Source: Pelagibacterium lentulum (GTDB lineage: Bacteria > Pseudomonadota > Alphaproteobacteria > Rhizobiales > Devosiaceae). From it: DNA of 64,000 nt. The notes under the pieces were generated by a model. The model saw only the letters and a program-made list of their open reading frames with translations. It searched no databases and was not told the origin of the DNA. The DNA lies in contig NZ_RZMW01000044.1 of NCBI RefSeq assembly GCF_003992625.1, forward strand, positions 2,172 to 66,171, written 5' to 3'. The stretch's first letter is position 1. Each line of letters starts with the position of its first letter. This document shows, piece by piece, positions 44,616-53,919 of the stretch. A program made the translations under genes and the position numbers.

Positions 44616-46487
44616 CTACCAGACAATCGGGTGTGTTTGGCCAGTCTGAACGTTCACAAAACCCTGGGGAATGTCATCGGTAGGAGCAACGAGCACCCAG
44701 CGCCAGGGCGCGCAGGTCAGCGTGGCAAAGGCCAAACGTTCGGGGAAACCGGGGAACCATCTCGGGCTGAATGTCGGCTCGTACATCCAGTCGATCTTTT
44801 CGCCTTCGGCGTAAAGGCGCTGCATCTCCGCATCGAGTTCATGGGGCGGGCGGCAGGTCATCAACCCGCCCACCTCGTAGCGGACCGTTGCGACCAACTC
44901 ACCCTCGCGCACCAGCGCCCAGCCGCCTTGCGTTGTGCGCAATGCGTTGACGCATTTCGCCATTGCCGCATCCGATGAGCCGACGACCCATATATTGTGC
45001 TTGTCATGCCCCATCGAGCACGCCAAAGCGGTGTCGGGCGTGCGCGGGCCGGTCCCCAGCCAGAACATGCGCGATATTTTGCCTTCCCCGGAAAACCGGT
45101 CGACAATGGCGAACTTGGTGACGTTGCGCGTCTCGTCTCGCTGTACAGCGCCCTCTGCAACCGGCAATTCCATTTCGATGAAGCTGTCGTCCCAATGGAA
45201 GGGGCGCAGCAAGGCCGCCTGCATCGTTTGCCGACCGGGCTCCGCCGGAATGGCAAAATCTTCGCCGGTGATGTCCCGCCCGATATTGATGGTCTGCGTT
45301 GCCCATTGCGGCCAGTCGATCTTTGGCTGCGGCCCCACATAATTTCCGCCTTCGGCGACAAGCGCGCCATCGGCCCAGACCTTTGCAATCGAGAGAGTTT
45401 CCACCTCATTGAGCAAAACGACATCGGCATAGCGTCCCGGCGCAATTGAGCCGACCCATGGCGTCAATCGCATATGGCGGGCAGGATTGATCGTTACCAT
45501 TTGGATCGCGATTTCGGGCGCCAGACCGGCTTTGATCGCCAGCCGGACATTATAATCGGTCGCGCCCATTTTCATCGTGTCCGAACATGAGCGGTCATCG
45601 GTCGTCAGGGCAAACTGGCTCCAGTCGCTTATTCCTGCCGCGATCAACCCCTTAATCATTTCGGGCAGCGAATGGGGCCGCAACTCCATGAAAAGGCCGC
45701 GCCGCAGCTTGTCGAGCACTTCTTCGGTCGTCCAGGCTTCGTGATCGGACGCCATGCCTGCCGCAGCAAAGGCACTGATGCTCGCAATATCGCGCATTCC
45801 CGCCGCATGGCCTTCCACGACTCCGCGATTGGCAAACGTCGCCTCGATCATTCCCCAAAGCCGCTCATAGGACGGGTTCTCCGGGTTCCACACGGCGGGC
45901 CAGTCCATCACTTCATCAAGCCCCGCGACCGCAAGGCTCTCGGTCATGAAACGCTGCTGCTCGTCATGGCCGAAATATCCGCCGCCCCATTCATAGGCCG
46001 TTGGTGGTACGGCAGAGCCGGGCAGGGGAAATATCTTTTGCGGACTGCCCGCCTTGCGCGCTGTCAGCCAGAATTGGAGGTTGTTGGCGCCATCGACATT
46101 GGAAAATTCGTGGCTGGCTTCACACGTCCATGTATTGCCGAACGGCAGAACCAGTGCGGCTTCCCATTCGGGCGTCACATGCGAACTCTCGATATGCTTG
46201 TGCACTTCACCAAAGCCGGGCACGGCGGCAAGGTCGGGTTCGTCGTGATAGTTCTCGGCTTGCCCCGGATAGGAGCCTTTCGGACCGATATAGGCGATCC
46301 GCCGACCTGAAATGACAATCTCCTGATCGGTGAGCCAAATGCGTGAATGCACATCGAGCAGTCTGCCAACCCGCAGCACCCGATCCGCCGGTCGCTCGCC
46401 CAATGCCACCAGTGCAAGATGCTGGCGTATGCGCACTTCGTCCTTGGCGGAAATCAGAAGGTCGTCGGGCAGGGCGTTGGGGGGCAT
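44616..46487 (-). CDS. Divergent adenine-deaminase-family amidohydrolase
   Basis: A 623-residue paralogue of the Ade family. The first metal motif is VPGFGEVHKHIESSHVTPEW (about residue 95), where the usual GLIDxHxHIESS is altered; the next block reads TWTCEASHEFSNV in place of the usual DSHEIGNV; the C-terminal SMGHDKHNIWVVGSSDAAM is well conserved. The fold and metal site look intact but the substrate pocket is probably different. I chose the ATG at 46487; the frame extends 30 codons upstream with Arg/Cys-rich non-family sequence. It is the first gene of the minus-strand purine operon. Confidence 0.82.
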   Translation of the reverse strand: MPPNALPDDLLISAKDEVRIRQHLALVALGERPADRVLRVGRLLDVHSRIWLTDQEIVISGRRIAYIGPKGSYPGQAENYHDEPDLAAVPGFGEVHKHIESSHVTPEWEAALVLPFGNTWTCEASHEFSNVDGANNLQFWLTARKAGSPQKIFPLPGSAVPPTAYEWGGGYFGHDEQQRFMTESLAVAGLDEVMDWPAVWNPENPSYERLWGMIEATFANRGVVEGHAAGMRDIASISAFAAAGMASDHEAWTTEEVLDKLRRGLFMELRPHSLPEMIKGLIAAGISDWSQFALTTDDRSCSDTMKMGATDYNVRLAIKAGLAPEIAIQMVTINPARHMRLTPWVGSIAPGRYADVVLLNEVETLSIAKVWADGALVAEGGNYVGPQPKIDWPQWATQTINIGRDITGEDFAIPAEPGRQTMQAALLRPFHWDDSFIEMELPVAEGAVQRDETRNVTKFAIVDRFSGEGKISRMFWLGTGPRTPDTALACSMGHDKHNIWVVGSSDAAMAKCVNALRTTQGGWALVREGELVATVRYEVGGLMTCRPPHELDAEMQRLYAEGEKIDWMYEPTFSPRWFPGFPERLAFATLTCAPWRWVLVAPTDDIPQGFVNVQTGQTHPIVW

Positions 46488-46600
46488 GGATACTTGGGCC
46501 GTAAAGCCCACCCTTTCATCACGGGATACGCACAAGCGTGCGAATCGATTCTTACATGTTACAAAAGCGCCAACCAACGATAAGACTCAAGAGTTCATGA

Positions 46601-47536
46601 ATGCCCAATCCCTTGATTTTGGATACCGATGGCGGTGTCGATGACGCGCAGGCCCTGCTGATGCTGCTGGCCAACGGGTGTGCACCCACTGCCATCACCA
46701 CGGTTTTCGGCAATGTCAGCCTGCCTGCCGCCACCCGCAATATTCTGGCAACCCTTGCTACGGCCGGCGTTCAGATTCCCGTTTACAAAGGCGCTGAGGT
46801 GCCGCTCGAACAGCCGCGCATCGATGCCAAATACATTCACGGTGAAGATGGTCTGGGTGGCGCGCCGGTGCCCGACGACATCGGGCAAGCCCAGGAGCAG
46901 GACGCGATAGCCTTCCTTTGCGATGCGCTTAACGGAGCCGCCGACGCCGGTACAAAAATCGACCTGCTGCTGATCGGGCCATTGACCAATCTCGCGCTCG
47001 TCTTGCAGCGCGATCCCGACGCGATGAAGGGGATCGGTCAGGTAACGATCATGGGTGGCACTGTCTATGGTCGCGGCAACACTACACCGGCTGCCGAGTT
47101 CAATATCTTTGCCGATCCTGAAGCTGCGCAAATCGTCTTTGCTGCGGACTTGAGCATCCGTGTCGTGCCGTGGGAGCCCTGCATGAGCCACGCCATTACC
47201 GGCGCCCAGGTCGATGCACTTTTTGCTGACTTGCCGGAAACCCCGGTCCGCCGCTTTTCCAAAGCGCTTGCCGATCACGCCCGCCGCACCATTGAGGGCT
47301 ATGGCGGTGGCGATAATTTCCGCTTTGTCGATCCACTGGCTGCTGCCGTTGTCATCGCGCCGGAAATCGTAACCCGGTCCGTCAGCGCTTGCGTCAGTGT
47401 GGCGCTGGGTTCAGGCCTGACCCGCGGCATGACCGTAGTCGATCCATCGGGTCGGCTGGGCACGCCGAAAGCGGAGCTGGTTGAAAAAGCCGATCTTGAA
47501 AAGGTTGTCGATTTTTACGCAAACTCCATCCGCTGA
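46601..47536 (+). CDS. Nucleoside hydrolase (IUNH family), second copy
   Basis: A 311-residue N-ribosyl hydrolase. The signature LILDTDGGVDDAQALLML is at residues 5-22, with TTVFGNVSLPAATRN, the block YIHGEDGLGG, AEFNIFADPEAAQIVF and a late FVDPLAAAVV for the metal site. It is transcribed away from the purine operon and followed 35 bases later by the RhaM-type gene. It differs clearly from the copy at 35.2 kb, so the two probably prefer different nucleosides. Confidence 0.9.
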   Translation: MPNPLILDTDGGVDDAQALLMLLANGCAPTAITTVFGNVSLPAATRNILATLATAGVQIPVYKGAEVPLEQPRIDAKYIHGEDGLGGAPVPDDIGQAQEQDAIAFLCDALNGAADAGTKIDLLLIGPLTNLALVLQRDPDAMKGIGQVTIMGGTVYGRGNTTPAAEFNIFADPEAAQIVFAADLSIRVVPWEPCMSHAITGAQVDALFADLPETPVRRFSKALADHARRTIEGYGGGDNFRFVDPLAAAVVIAPEIVTRSVSACVSVALGSGLTRGMTVVDPSGRLGTPKAELVEKADLEKVVDFYANSIR

Positions 47537-47571
47537 TATGTTAGCCAAGATCAAAACAGGAGGAGCTATCG

Positions 47572-47889
47572 ATGAGCGAACGCATTGCGTTCCGCATGAC
47601 CCTCAATCCCGGTCAGGTGGAAGAATATAAAAGGCGCCACGATGAGATCTGGCCCGAATTGGTCATGGCGCTCAAACAGGCTGGCGTTTCAGACTATTCG
47701 ATCTGGTACGATCCGCAGTCGCACGCGCTGTTTGCCACGCTCATCCGCACCTCCGACCACAAGATGGCCGATCTTCCAAATCAGGAAATCGTCCAGCGCT
47801 GGTGGGCCATGATGGCCGACATCATGGAAACCCATCCTGACAATGCGCCAGTCGAGGTTGAACTGCAAAACGTCTTCCATATGGCATAG
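47572..47889 (+). CDS. rhaM: L-rhamnose mutarotase family protein (RhaM-like)
   Basis: A 105-residue sugar mutarotase of the RhaM/YiiL family. It lines up along its length with E. coli Rha[11 protein letters not shown] contains the catalytic His (about residue 23), [11 protein letters not shown] the tryptophan pair, and [18 protein letters not shown] the C-terminus. It interconverts sugar anomers. There are no rhamnose genes here; it follows a nucleoside hydrolase gene, so its natural sugar may be ribose released from nucleosides, which is inference. AGGAGG precedes the ATG. Confidence 0.88.
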   Translation: MSERIAFRMTLNPGQVEEYKRRHDEIWPELVMALKQAGVSDYSIWYDPQSHALFATLIRTSDHKMADLPNQEIVQRWWAMMADIMETHPDNAPVEVELQNVFHMA

Positions 47890-47985
47890 GGACAGCTATC
47901 AGATCGGCCCGATCTGGCTCAGTTTCCGTATTGCGATCGGTGCGTTGGTCTTGCCCTCGTTCAACGACTTCCGCGCCATTTGTGC

Positions 47986-48972
47986 TTACGCTGCTGGGGC
48001 GGAAGTGCGGGCATGTCCTTGCTCACCGATCGCGGCGAACAGTTCGGCGTCCGCGCCAATTCCGGCATTCGGCGTCGTGAGCAGCGTGTCGCCATAAAAC
48101 ACCGAATTGGCCCCTGCCGCCAGGCAAAGCACTTGCGCTTCGCGGTTCAGCGCTGAGCGCCCGGCTGAAAGCCGCACTGTGGAGGCGGGCATGACAAGGC
48201 GAGCCGTTGCTACCATGCGAACCAGTTCCAACGGATCGATGCGCGGTCGACTCGCCAGTGGCGTACCTGCTATCGGAACGAGCGCGTTGATCGGCACGCT
48301 TTCAGGATGCGGCTCCATACTGGCAAGCACTTGCAGCATTGAAGCGCGATCACGGATTGTTTCGCCCATGCCGATGATACCGCCGCAGCATAAGTCGATA
48401 CCGAACGAGCGCACTGTAGCCAGTGTTTTTAGTCGGTCCTCATAGGTGCGGGTAGTGACGATCTGCCCGTAGAACTCGGGGCTGGTATCGAGATTGTGGT
48501 TGTAAGCTGTCAGGCCCGCATTTGCCAGCCGTTCGGCCTGATGCGGCTTCAGCATCCCGAGCGTCACGCAGGCTTCCATGCCGAGGTTGCGGACGCCCTC
48601 GACCATCTCGATTACGGCGTCGAATTCCTTGCCGTCACGGACTTGCCGCCAGGCCGCGCCCATACAGAACCGTTCGGCCCCTGCCGCCTTGGCGGTGGAC
48701 GCCATGGCGATCACGCTTTCTGGGTCCATCAGCTTGTCGCGGGTCAGATCGACCTCGCGGTGATGAGCCGATTGTGGGCAGTACGCGCAGTTCTCCGGAC
48801 ATCCACCGGTCTTGATGGAGAGTAGGCTTGCCTTCTGGACCTTGTTCGGATCGTGGTGCTGACGATGGACGGCATTGGCGCGCGCGATCAGTTCAAGCAA
48901 CGGAAGGTCGTGCAGCGCGACGATCTGCTCGATCGTCCAGTCGTGCCGGATCGTTCCTTCTGCCAGCGTCAT
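47986..48972 (-). CDS. bioB: Biotin synthase BioB
   Basis: A 329-residue radical SAM enzyme that inserts sulfur into dethiobiotin. The 4Fe-4S motif is [16 protein letters not shown] (about residues 56-71), SAM contacts follow, and the conserved Arg in STVRLSAGR marks the 2Fe-2S site. The ATG at 48972 overlaps the bioY stop (ATGA); the long open extension upstream is bioY read in another frame. No bioA, bioF or bioD occurs in the window. Confidence 0.95.
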   Translation of the reverse strand: MTLAEGTIRHDWTIEQIVALHDLPLLELIARANAVHRQHHDPNKVQKASLLSIKTGGCPENCAYCPQSAHHREVDLTRDKLMDPESVIAMASTAKAAGAERFCMGAAWRQVRDGKEFDAVIEMVEGVRNLGMEACVTLGMLKPHQAERLANAGLTAYNHNLDTSPEFYGQIVTTRTYEDRLKTLATVRSFGIDLCCGGIIGMGETIRDRASMLQVLASMEPHPESVPINALVPIAGTPLASRPRIDPLELVRMVATARLVMPASTVRLSAGRSALNREAQVLCLAAGANSVFYGDTLLTTPNAGIGADAELFAAIGEQGHARTSAPAA

Positions 48973-49544
48973 TTGGCTTTGTCCCGAAGGCGGGCGAGTG
49001 CGGCGGGGAGAACCGCGCCGGTTGCCGATACGATGCCGATTTTGACAAGGTCGCCAAGAACGAATGGCGTCACGCCCAGTTCGACAATGCGATCGAGCGG
49101 CACGAAACGAGCCAGCCACGCAGCGCCCAAGGCATAAACCAGTGCCAAGCCGAGCAGCATCGCGCCTGTGCGGCCAACCATGCCGCGGTCGCGGGCCAGC
49201 GCTCCAACCAGCCATGAGGCAACGAGGTAGCCGAGTAAATAACCTCCGGTTGGGCCGACCATATAGGCCAGCCCGATGCCGCGTGCGGGCGTGCCTGAGA
49301 ATACTGGCAGGCCTGCTGCGCCAGCCGCAAGATAGGCAACGAAAATCGAGACGGCGATGCGCGGCCCGAAGGCGACAGCAAACGCCATGACGGCCAATGT
49401 GTGCAGCGTCATCGGAACCGGCCAGAAAGGAATCTGCACCTTGGCCGCCAGCGTCATCAGCGCGGCTCCTGCGATGACGGTCAGCACCGTGAGCGCCGAC
49501 AACGCAAAACGGTTATCGATGAATCTTGTCGCGCTACTGCTCAT
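48969..49544 (-). CDS. bioY: Biotin transporter substrate-binding subunit BioY
   Basis: A 191-residue membrane protein with about six helices, the biotin-binding S component of an ECF transporter. The hallmark segment [16 protein letters not shown] is at about residues 44-59, and [18 protein letters not shown] follows. The ATG at 49544 is favoured over those at 49553 and 49604 because AAGGA stands 8 bases upstream. It is co-translated with bioB. No ecfA/ecfT genes are nearby, so BioY may work alone or with a distant ECF module. Confidence 0.93.
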   Translation of the reverse strand: MSSSATRFIDNRFALSALTVLTVIAGAALMTLAAKVQIPFWPVPMTLHTLAVMAFAVAFGPRIAVSIFVAYLAAGAAGLPVFSGTPARGIGLAYMVGPTGGYLLGYLVASWLVGALARDRGMVGRTGAMLLGLALVYALGAAWLARFVPLDRIVELGVTPFVLGDLVKIGIVSATGAVLPAALARLRDKAK

Positions 49545-49564
49545 ATTGGACATCCTTGGATATT

Positions 49565-49585
49565 TTATAGATAATTTATAGAATC
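49565..49585 (-). promoter_or_regulatory. BioR box upstream of bioY
   Basis: TTATAGATAA at 49565-49574, followed 11 bases on by TTATAGAATC (49576-49585). The reverse complement of the first, TTATCTATAA, matches the BioR recognition sequence known from Agrobacterium and Brucella. It lies 21-41 bases before the bioY start. The same decamer occurs in front of bioR. Confidence 0.75.
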
Positions 49586-49677
49586 TATCGCTAAATGAAT
49601 CCATAGAAATGCGGCCATGGCAACAGCAAAGTGCGCGATGCTGCCGGTGGCTGGGAACTGAACGAGCTGTTGCTGGG

Positions 49678-50301
49678 TTATTTCAGCTTCTTTTGCCCAA
49701 TTGTCTGGACATGCCGGGCCAGCACGGATGCTGCTATTTCGGACTGCCCGGCTCGCAGGGCGTCAAGGATTGCACGGTGATCCCGATCCGTCGGGGCTTC
49801 CCATTCGGCCCGCCAGCCTGAAAATAGAAACCGGGCGCTTGCCGTATGCAGATCATCGATAGCTTTAAGCAGGCGTGGCATCCCGCACGGGGTAAGAATG
49901 ATCCGGTGGAAGCTGCGATTGGCTTGCTCCCAGGCTTTAACGTCGCGCGCGCGGTCTCCCGCGCGGTTCGCTTCTTCTGCCTGGTCGAGAATGGCTTTGG
50001 TCATATGCGGGAAGGCGTTGCGCAGCGCCAGGGCTTCGAGCGCGGCGCGCATTTCGGCTACCTCTCGCACCTCATCGAGGCTGAAGCCGGCCACCCGCAC
50101 GCCCCTGCGCGGCTCACTGACCACAAGACCTTGGGCCTCCAGACGCCGGAAAGCCTCGCGCACAGGCACATGGCTTGCGCCGAATTCCTCGGCAATATGA
50201 TCCTGCCCAAGCCGGGAGCCCGGCTCAAGCGCTCCGGCAATGATACGGTCGGCCAGCACTTTGCTGATCCGCGCGGCAAGTGTGTCTTTTGTGGTTGTCA
50301 T
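49678..50301 (-). CDS. bioR: GntR-family biotin regulator BioR
   Basis: A 207-residue GntR/FadR-type regulator. The winged helix is at about residues 20-75 (GSRLGQDHIAEEFGASHVPVREAFRRL), and an all-helical FCD effector domain with metal-site His/Asp follows (NRSFHRIILTPCGMP). In alphaproteobacteria, BioR represses biotin synthesis and uptake genes. Identification rests on family plus the TTATAGATAA boxes before both bioY and this gene. The ATG at 50301 lies 5 bases after its own box, so bound BioR would block its own initiation region. Confidence 0.88.
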   Translation of the reverse strand: MTTTKDTLAARISKVLADRIIAGALEPGSRLGQDHIAEEFGASHVPVREAFRRLEAQGLVVSEPRRGVRVAGFSLDEVREVAEMRAALEALALRNAFPHMTKAILDQAEEANRAGDRARDVKAWEQANRSFHRIILTPCGMPRLLKAIDDLHTASARFLFSGWRAEWEAPTDRDHRAILDALRAGQSEIAASVLARHVQTIGQKKLK

Positions 50302-50305
50302 GATT

Positions 50306-50315
50306 TTATAGATAA
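50306..50315 (-). promoter_or_regulatory. BioR box upstream of bioR
   Basis: An exact copy of TTATAGATAA in the same orientation as the one before bioY, 5-14 bases upstream of the bioR start. Indicates autoregulation. Confidence 0.72.
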
Positions 50316-50621
50316 TTCGAACATGGAGCGCCGTCGAGCCACCAATTCGCCTGTTGCAAATATTCTGAATTGCGAGGCAAAGTCGCAACTTTGAAGAAAG
50401 CGCTCTTGGCGGCGCCAGCAATGGCCGGAGACCTCGGCGGTGCTGGGCGTGCTGGTGATGCCGCCGTACTTATTTGCCCGTCGGTTTTTCGGTAACGCGT
50501 ATCAAACTTGGCGTCATTGGCAATGAGGGATTCTATGCAGCAAGCCAAGTTGCTAAGCTTGCTGACAAGGTGTTCGAGCCATGCGGACGCCAGTCGCAAA
50601 GCGCCCGGAGGCACGTGCCAC
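50316..50621. other. Intergenic region between bioR and the DUF4139 gene
   Basis: No separate gene seen. It holds the divergent promoters; CGGAGG at 50606-50611 is the ribosome-binding site of the DUF4139 gene. Confidence 0.5.
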
Positions 50622-52667
50622 ATGAAGTCCATTGCCGTTTCATTTCGCTCCGGCCGCACGCGGCGCGAGAACTTGTCGCCCCTTAAACAGGCTCTCCTAT
50701 GCGCCTCTCTTGTTTTACTGCTGCCTGCGGCGTCGGTTTTCGCCCAGCAAACGCCACAAATGCGGATTGATGCACTGACCTTGTCATCGGGCGGCCTTGC
50801 CGAAATCCGACGGAGCATATCCCTTGTCGACGCGCAGGACTTGACCTTCGACGTTCCCCTCGATCAGGTGAATGACATCCTGAAAAGCCTTGTTGTCTAT
50901 GATCCTGCCGGCGGTATTGCTTTCCTTATACTTGATGGCTTGGCGCCGGTGGACGAAACCTTCCGTGGATTGCCGTTCACGCCCGCCGATATCGCTGCGC
51001 TGCCTCAATTGCTTGATGCCCTTCGAGGTGTCTCTGTTCAAGTTTCCTCTGGCGGGCGAACGGTTGAGGGGATTGTTCTTGGCGTCCAAACAGACCCTTT
51101 TGCCCGCGATGACAGCGGCCCTGCTGCACCCTTGCTCTCCGTCATGACTTATGGGGAACGCATTGAAGTGCTGGAATTGGGGCCAGACAGTGCGCTCGAA
51201 ATCTGGGACGAAGCCATGCGGGAGCGGCTCCGGACTGCGGCCACGGTGAGCGGACAGGGACGTGTTGATAGCATGCGTTCGATTACCCTTGGGCTTGCTG
51301 GATCCGGCGCGCGCGACGTTCATCTTGATTACGTGGTTCCTGCACCGGTCTGGAAAACGGCTTATCGCCTTATTCTCGAGAGTGATGATCTTGCGCGCCT
51401 GCAGGCCTGGGCAATAATCGAGAACGCGTCGGGCGACGACTGGGATGGTGTAACGGTGACGCTATCCTCCGGCGCGCCGGTCACGCTTACCCAGAATCTG
51501 CACCAACGTTATTGGCACCAAAGGCCGGAAATCCCTGTGCTGGCCCAAACGATCATGCCTGTTCAGCCCGACCGGTTCGGCGGTGCGTCGGTCGATGACG
51601 CGGAGCAATCTGCGGTCATGGAACATTCCATGGATATTGCAAGAACGGCTGCTCCGGGCGTTGCGACGCTGATGGGTGCGCCGCGCGCCTCCATGCCCCA
51701 AGCGCAGGCCGCGGCAAGCGAAGGTGAGACGACCGCGACTTACCGTTTGCCAGCGCCGATAGACCTGCCATCTGGACAAACGCTTTCATTACCCTTTGTC
51801 GATACCGAGTTGCCAACCGAGCGTATTGCGCTTTTCCAGCCAGAACGCGGTGGTGTGCATCCTGTCGCAGCCCTGCGGATCGAAAATGCCACCGGAACAA
51901 GCCTTCCGCCAGGCATTGTCACGGTTTACGCGCCTCTTGAAGAAGGTTACGCAGGCGACGCTCAGGTTCACGCCTTGCCTGCTGGTGAAAGCCGGATGAT
52001 CAGCTTTGCGGCCGACCGCAAGGTCGAGGTAACGACGGAGCGGGGCAACGAGCAGACATTCTATCGCGCCAGCCTGGCAGACGGGGTCTTGCGAACCACC
52101 AGCATTACGCGAGTCGAGACGGTCTATACGATCCGAGCCGCACGGGATGCGGCACGCACGGTTATCATTGAGCAACCGCGGCGCGAGGGCTGGACTTTTT
52201 CTTCCGACGTGCTTGACGAGAACACGCCCACCCATCACCGGCTTCGCAGCGAAGTACCGGCTGGTGGCACAGCAACCGCCACAGCCACATTTGAACGCAC
52301 GGCAACAGATACCATTTCCCTTGTTGATCTTGACGCCTCGGATTTGTTGTTCTGGTCCGGGCAGATCGATGATCCTCAAATTGCCGGGGCGGTTTCAACG
52401 CTGGCCGAGCGCCGGCAGGAGATCGCTCGGGCTCAACGCGATGTGTCCGCACTGGAAAGAGCGATTGAAAACGCAGCAAGCAATCAGGCGCGTGTTCGCG
52501 ACAACCTCGCAGCGGTCCCTGCCAATAGCAGTCTGGCTCAACGATACCTTGCCATGCTCGAGGAGCAGGAGGATGCCATTGCGGACTTCGAGCGGCAAAA
52601 TGCGGCTGCAAAGAACCAACTCAGGGAACTGCGTGAACAATTCGCCGAGCTTGTCAAAGGTCTGTGA
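50622..52667 (+). CDS. Exported DUF4139 (mucoidy-inhibitor-like) protein
   Basis: A 681-residue exported protein. After a long basic N-terminus, residues about 22-40 form the signal peptide (ALLCASLVLLLPAASVFA). The middle contains the DUF4139 pattern, including DVHLDYVVPAPVWKTAYRL and AWAIIENASGDDWDGVTVTL. The last 90 residues (from about 590) are a coiled coil (ERRQEIARAQRDVSALERAI). DUF4139 proteins are of unknown function; some are annotated as mucoidy inhibitor A. The ATG at 50622 follows CGGAGG by 10 bases; the upstream open frame is not signal-like. It has no evident partners. Confidence 0.75.
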   Translation: MKSIAVSFRSGRTRRENLSPLKQALLCASLVLLLPAASVFAQQTPQMRIDALTLSSGGLAEIRRSISLVDAQDLTFDVPLDQVNDILKSLVVYDPAGGIAFLILDGLAPVDETFRGLPFTPADIAALPQLLDALRGVSVQVSSGGRTVEGIVLGVQTDPFARDDSGPAAPLLSVMTYGERIEVLELGPDSALEIWDEAMRERLRTAATVSGQGRVDSMRSITLGLAGSGARDVHLDYVVPAPVWKTAYRLILESDDLARLQAWAIIENASGDDWDGVTVTLSSGAPVTLTQNLHQRYWHQRPEIPVLAQTIMPVQPDRFGGASVDDAEQSAVMEHSMDIARTAAPGVATLMGAPRASMPQAQAAASEGETTATYRLPAPIDLPSGQTLSLPFVDTELPTERIALFQPERGGVHPVAALRIENATGTSLPPGIVTVYAPLEEGYAGDAQVHALPAGESRMISFAADRKVEVTTERGNEQTFYRASLADGVLRTTSITRVETVYTIRAARDAARTVIIEQPRREGWTFSSDVLDENTPTHHRLRSEVPAGGTATATATFERTATDTISLVDLDASDLLFWSGQIDDPQIAGAVSTLAERRQEIARAQRDVSALERAIENAASNQARVRDNLAAVPANSSLAQRYLAMLEEQEDAIADFERQNAAAKNQLRELREQFAELVKGL

Positions 52668-52703
52668 TGCTCTGATCCAGTGACAAGCGGATTTGCGAGG
52701 CAA

Positions 52704-53447
52704 TTATTGTTCGTCGGGCAGTTTCTGGCCGCGCAAATGGATTATGTAGCGCACGACGGCCGGAATGATTGCCAGCACCACGAAAAAGCCGAACGCGGCG
52801 GCAATTTGTGGCGTCACGAGATCGGCTGGAGTGATTGTCTCGCCGCGTGAGGCGGCATTGTCGATAACGCTTTCCAGGCCTGAACCCAGATAGGCCAGCG
52901 TAAACGTGCCCGGCATGGTGCCCAGGAAAGTAGCGATCATAAAGGTCTTGATCGGAACCTTGAAAAAGGCAGGGGCAACCGTAACCAGCCAGAACGGCAG
53001 GATAGGCGCAATCCGCAAGGCGATGATGTAGATCAACGCATCGCGTTCAAAGCCCTTGGCCAGCCGGTCGACCTTTGGACCCAATCTTTGTCGCAGTGAT
53101 ACCCCAAGCGCCGAACGGGTCGCAAGAAACAGCAGGGCCGCGCCCAAAGTGGCGCTGATGACAACCATGACCAAGGCGGTAGGCCAGCCAAAGAGAAATC
53201 CGGCAAAAACGGTCAGCATGGATGGAGCGGGAAATGCAATGGCTACAGCGATGATATAGGCTAGGGCATAGCCGCCGAGCGCGAGCACAAAATTTTCTGC
53301 GACTTGGCCTTTTAGCCAGTCGCGCTGTTCTGCCAGCCAATCGAAGTTCACATAACTGTGCAACTCAAAGCCAAATGCGAGCAGAAAAGCGGCGCCGATC
53401 GCCGTTATTGGCAACCAACGACGCCAGTTAGCGGCAAGAACATTCAT
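52704..53447 (-). CDS. TVP38/TMEM64 (DedA-like) membrane protein
   Basis: A 247-residue inner-membrane protein of the SNARE-associated/DedA superfamily. About five to six helices are present; the family's central region reads AFPAPSMLTVFAGFLFGWP, then ISATLGAALLFLATR, and later LRIAPILPFWLVTVAPAFF. Relatives are thought to move lipids across the membrane. I chose the ATG at 53447; an AGGAGG about 16 bases upstream is slightly too far. It lies 62 bases downstream of the BigR-like repressor on the same strand and may be in its regulon. Confidence 0.85.
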   Translation of the reverse strand: MNVLAANWRRWLPITAIGAAFLLAFGFELHSYVNFDWLAEQRDWLKGQVAENFVLALGGYALAYIIAVAIAFPAPSMLTVFAGFLFGWPTALVMVVISATLGAALLFLATRSALGVSLRQRLGPKVDRLAKGFERDALIYIIALRIAPILPFWLVTVAPAFFKVPIKTFMIATFLGTMPGTFTLAYLGSGLESVIDNAASRGETITPADLVTPQIAAAFGFFVVLAIIPAVVRYIIHLRGQKLPDEQ

Positions 53448-53509
53448 CGCTTTAGAGATCCACGACCTCCTTTGTGGCAGTTGCGCGTCATAGCACTGGC
53501 ATGTGGCTA

Positions 53510-53812
53510 TCAATCCTGCGGTTCACAATAGATTCCGTAAAGTGTTGCAATGACCTGACGTACAGCGTCGGACGCCAGAGAATAATGCACAAGCTGGCCG
53601 TCGCGTCGCGCCTTGACCAGCCCCAGCGCCCGAAGTTTGGACAAATGTTGGGAGAGGGGAGACTGTGCCAGTTGCACCCGCTCGGCAAGCACGCCAACGG
53701 TCAGATCCTGTTCCAGCAGATTGCACAGGATCATCAACCGCTTGATATTGGCCATGGCGGTCAACAGGCTGGCAGCCTCTTCAGCGCTTTTTTCGAGTTC
53801 AGCAATTTTCAT
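53510..53812 (-). CDS. bigR: BigR/SqrR-like ArsR-family persulfide sensor
   Basis: A 100-residue ArsR-type winged-helix repressor (HTH at about 37-62: VGVLAERVQLAQSPLSQHLSKL). Cys30 (MILCNLL) and Cys96 (IYCEP) are exactly 66 residues apart, the same spacing as the two redox cysteines of Xylella BigR, which form a di- or polysulfide link and release DNA. It is shorter at the N-terminus than BigR. It faces the sulfide-oxidation genes across an A/T-rich dyad, which fits this assignment. Confidence 0.88.
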   Translation of the reverse strand: MKIAELEKSAEEAASLLTAMANIKRLMILCNLLEQDLTVGVLAERVQLAQSPLSQHLSKLRALGLVKARRDGQLVHYSLASDAVRQVIATLYGIYCEPQD

Positions 53813-53821
53813 GTTTACAAC

Positions 53822-53837
53822 ATTAGTATATTCTAAT
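53822..53837. promoter_or_regulatory. BigR-type operator
   Basis: ATTAG (53822-53826) and CTAAT (53833-53837) around an A/T core, giving ATTAGTATATTCTAAT. It is similar to the A/T-rich dyad bound by BigR and starts 10 bases upstream of the bigR start, within the divergent promoter for the YeeE-like genes. Confidence 0.65.
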
Positions 53838-53919
53838 ATACAAACGCAATAATCCTCTTATCCACCTTTGCGGTGGGTTTGGCAAGGCTCAACACTTAGC
53901 ACACCGGACCACAACGATC

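Noticed and set aside
48973-49215. 81-codon N-terminal extension of biotin synthase
   Set aside because: It is bioY read in another frame, Arg-rich and non-family; the ATGA overlap at 48972 gives the normal BioB start.
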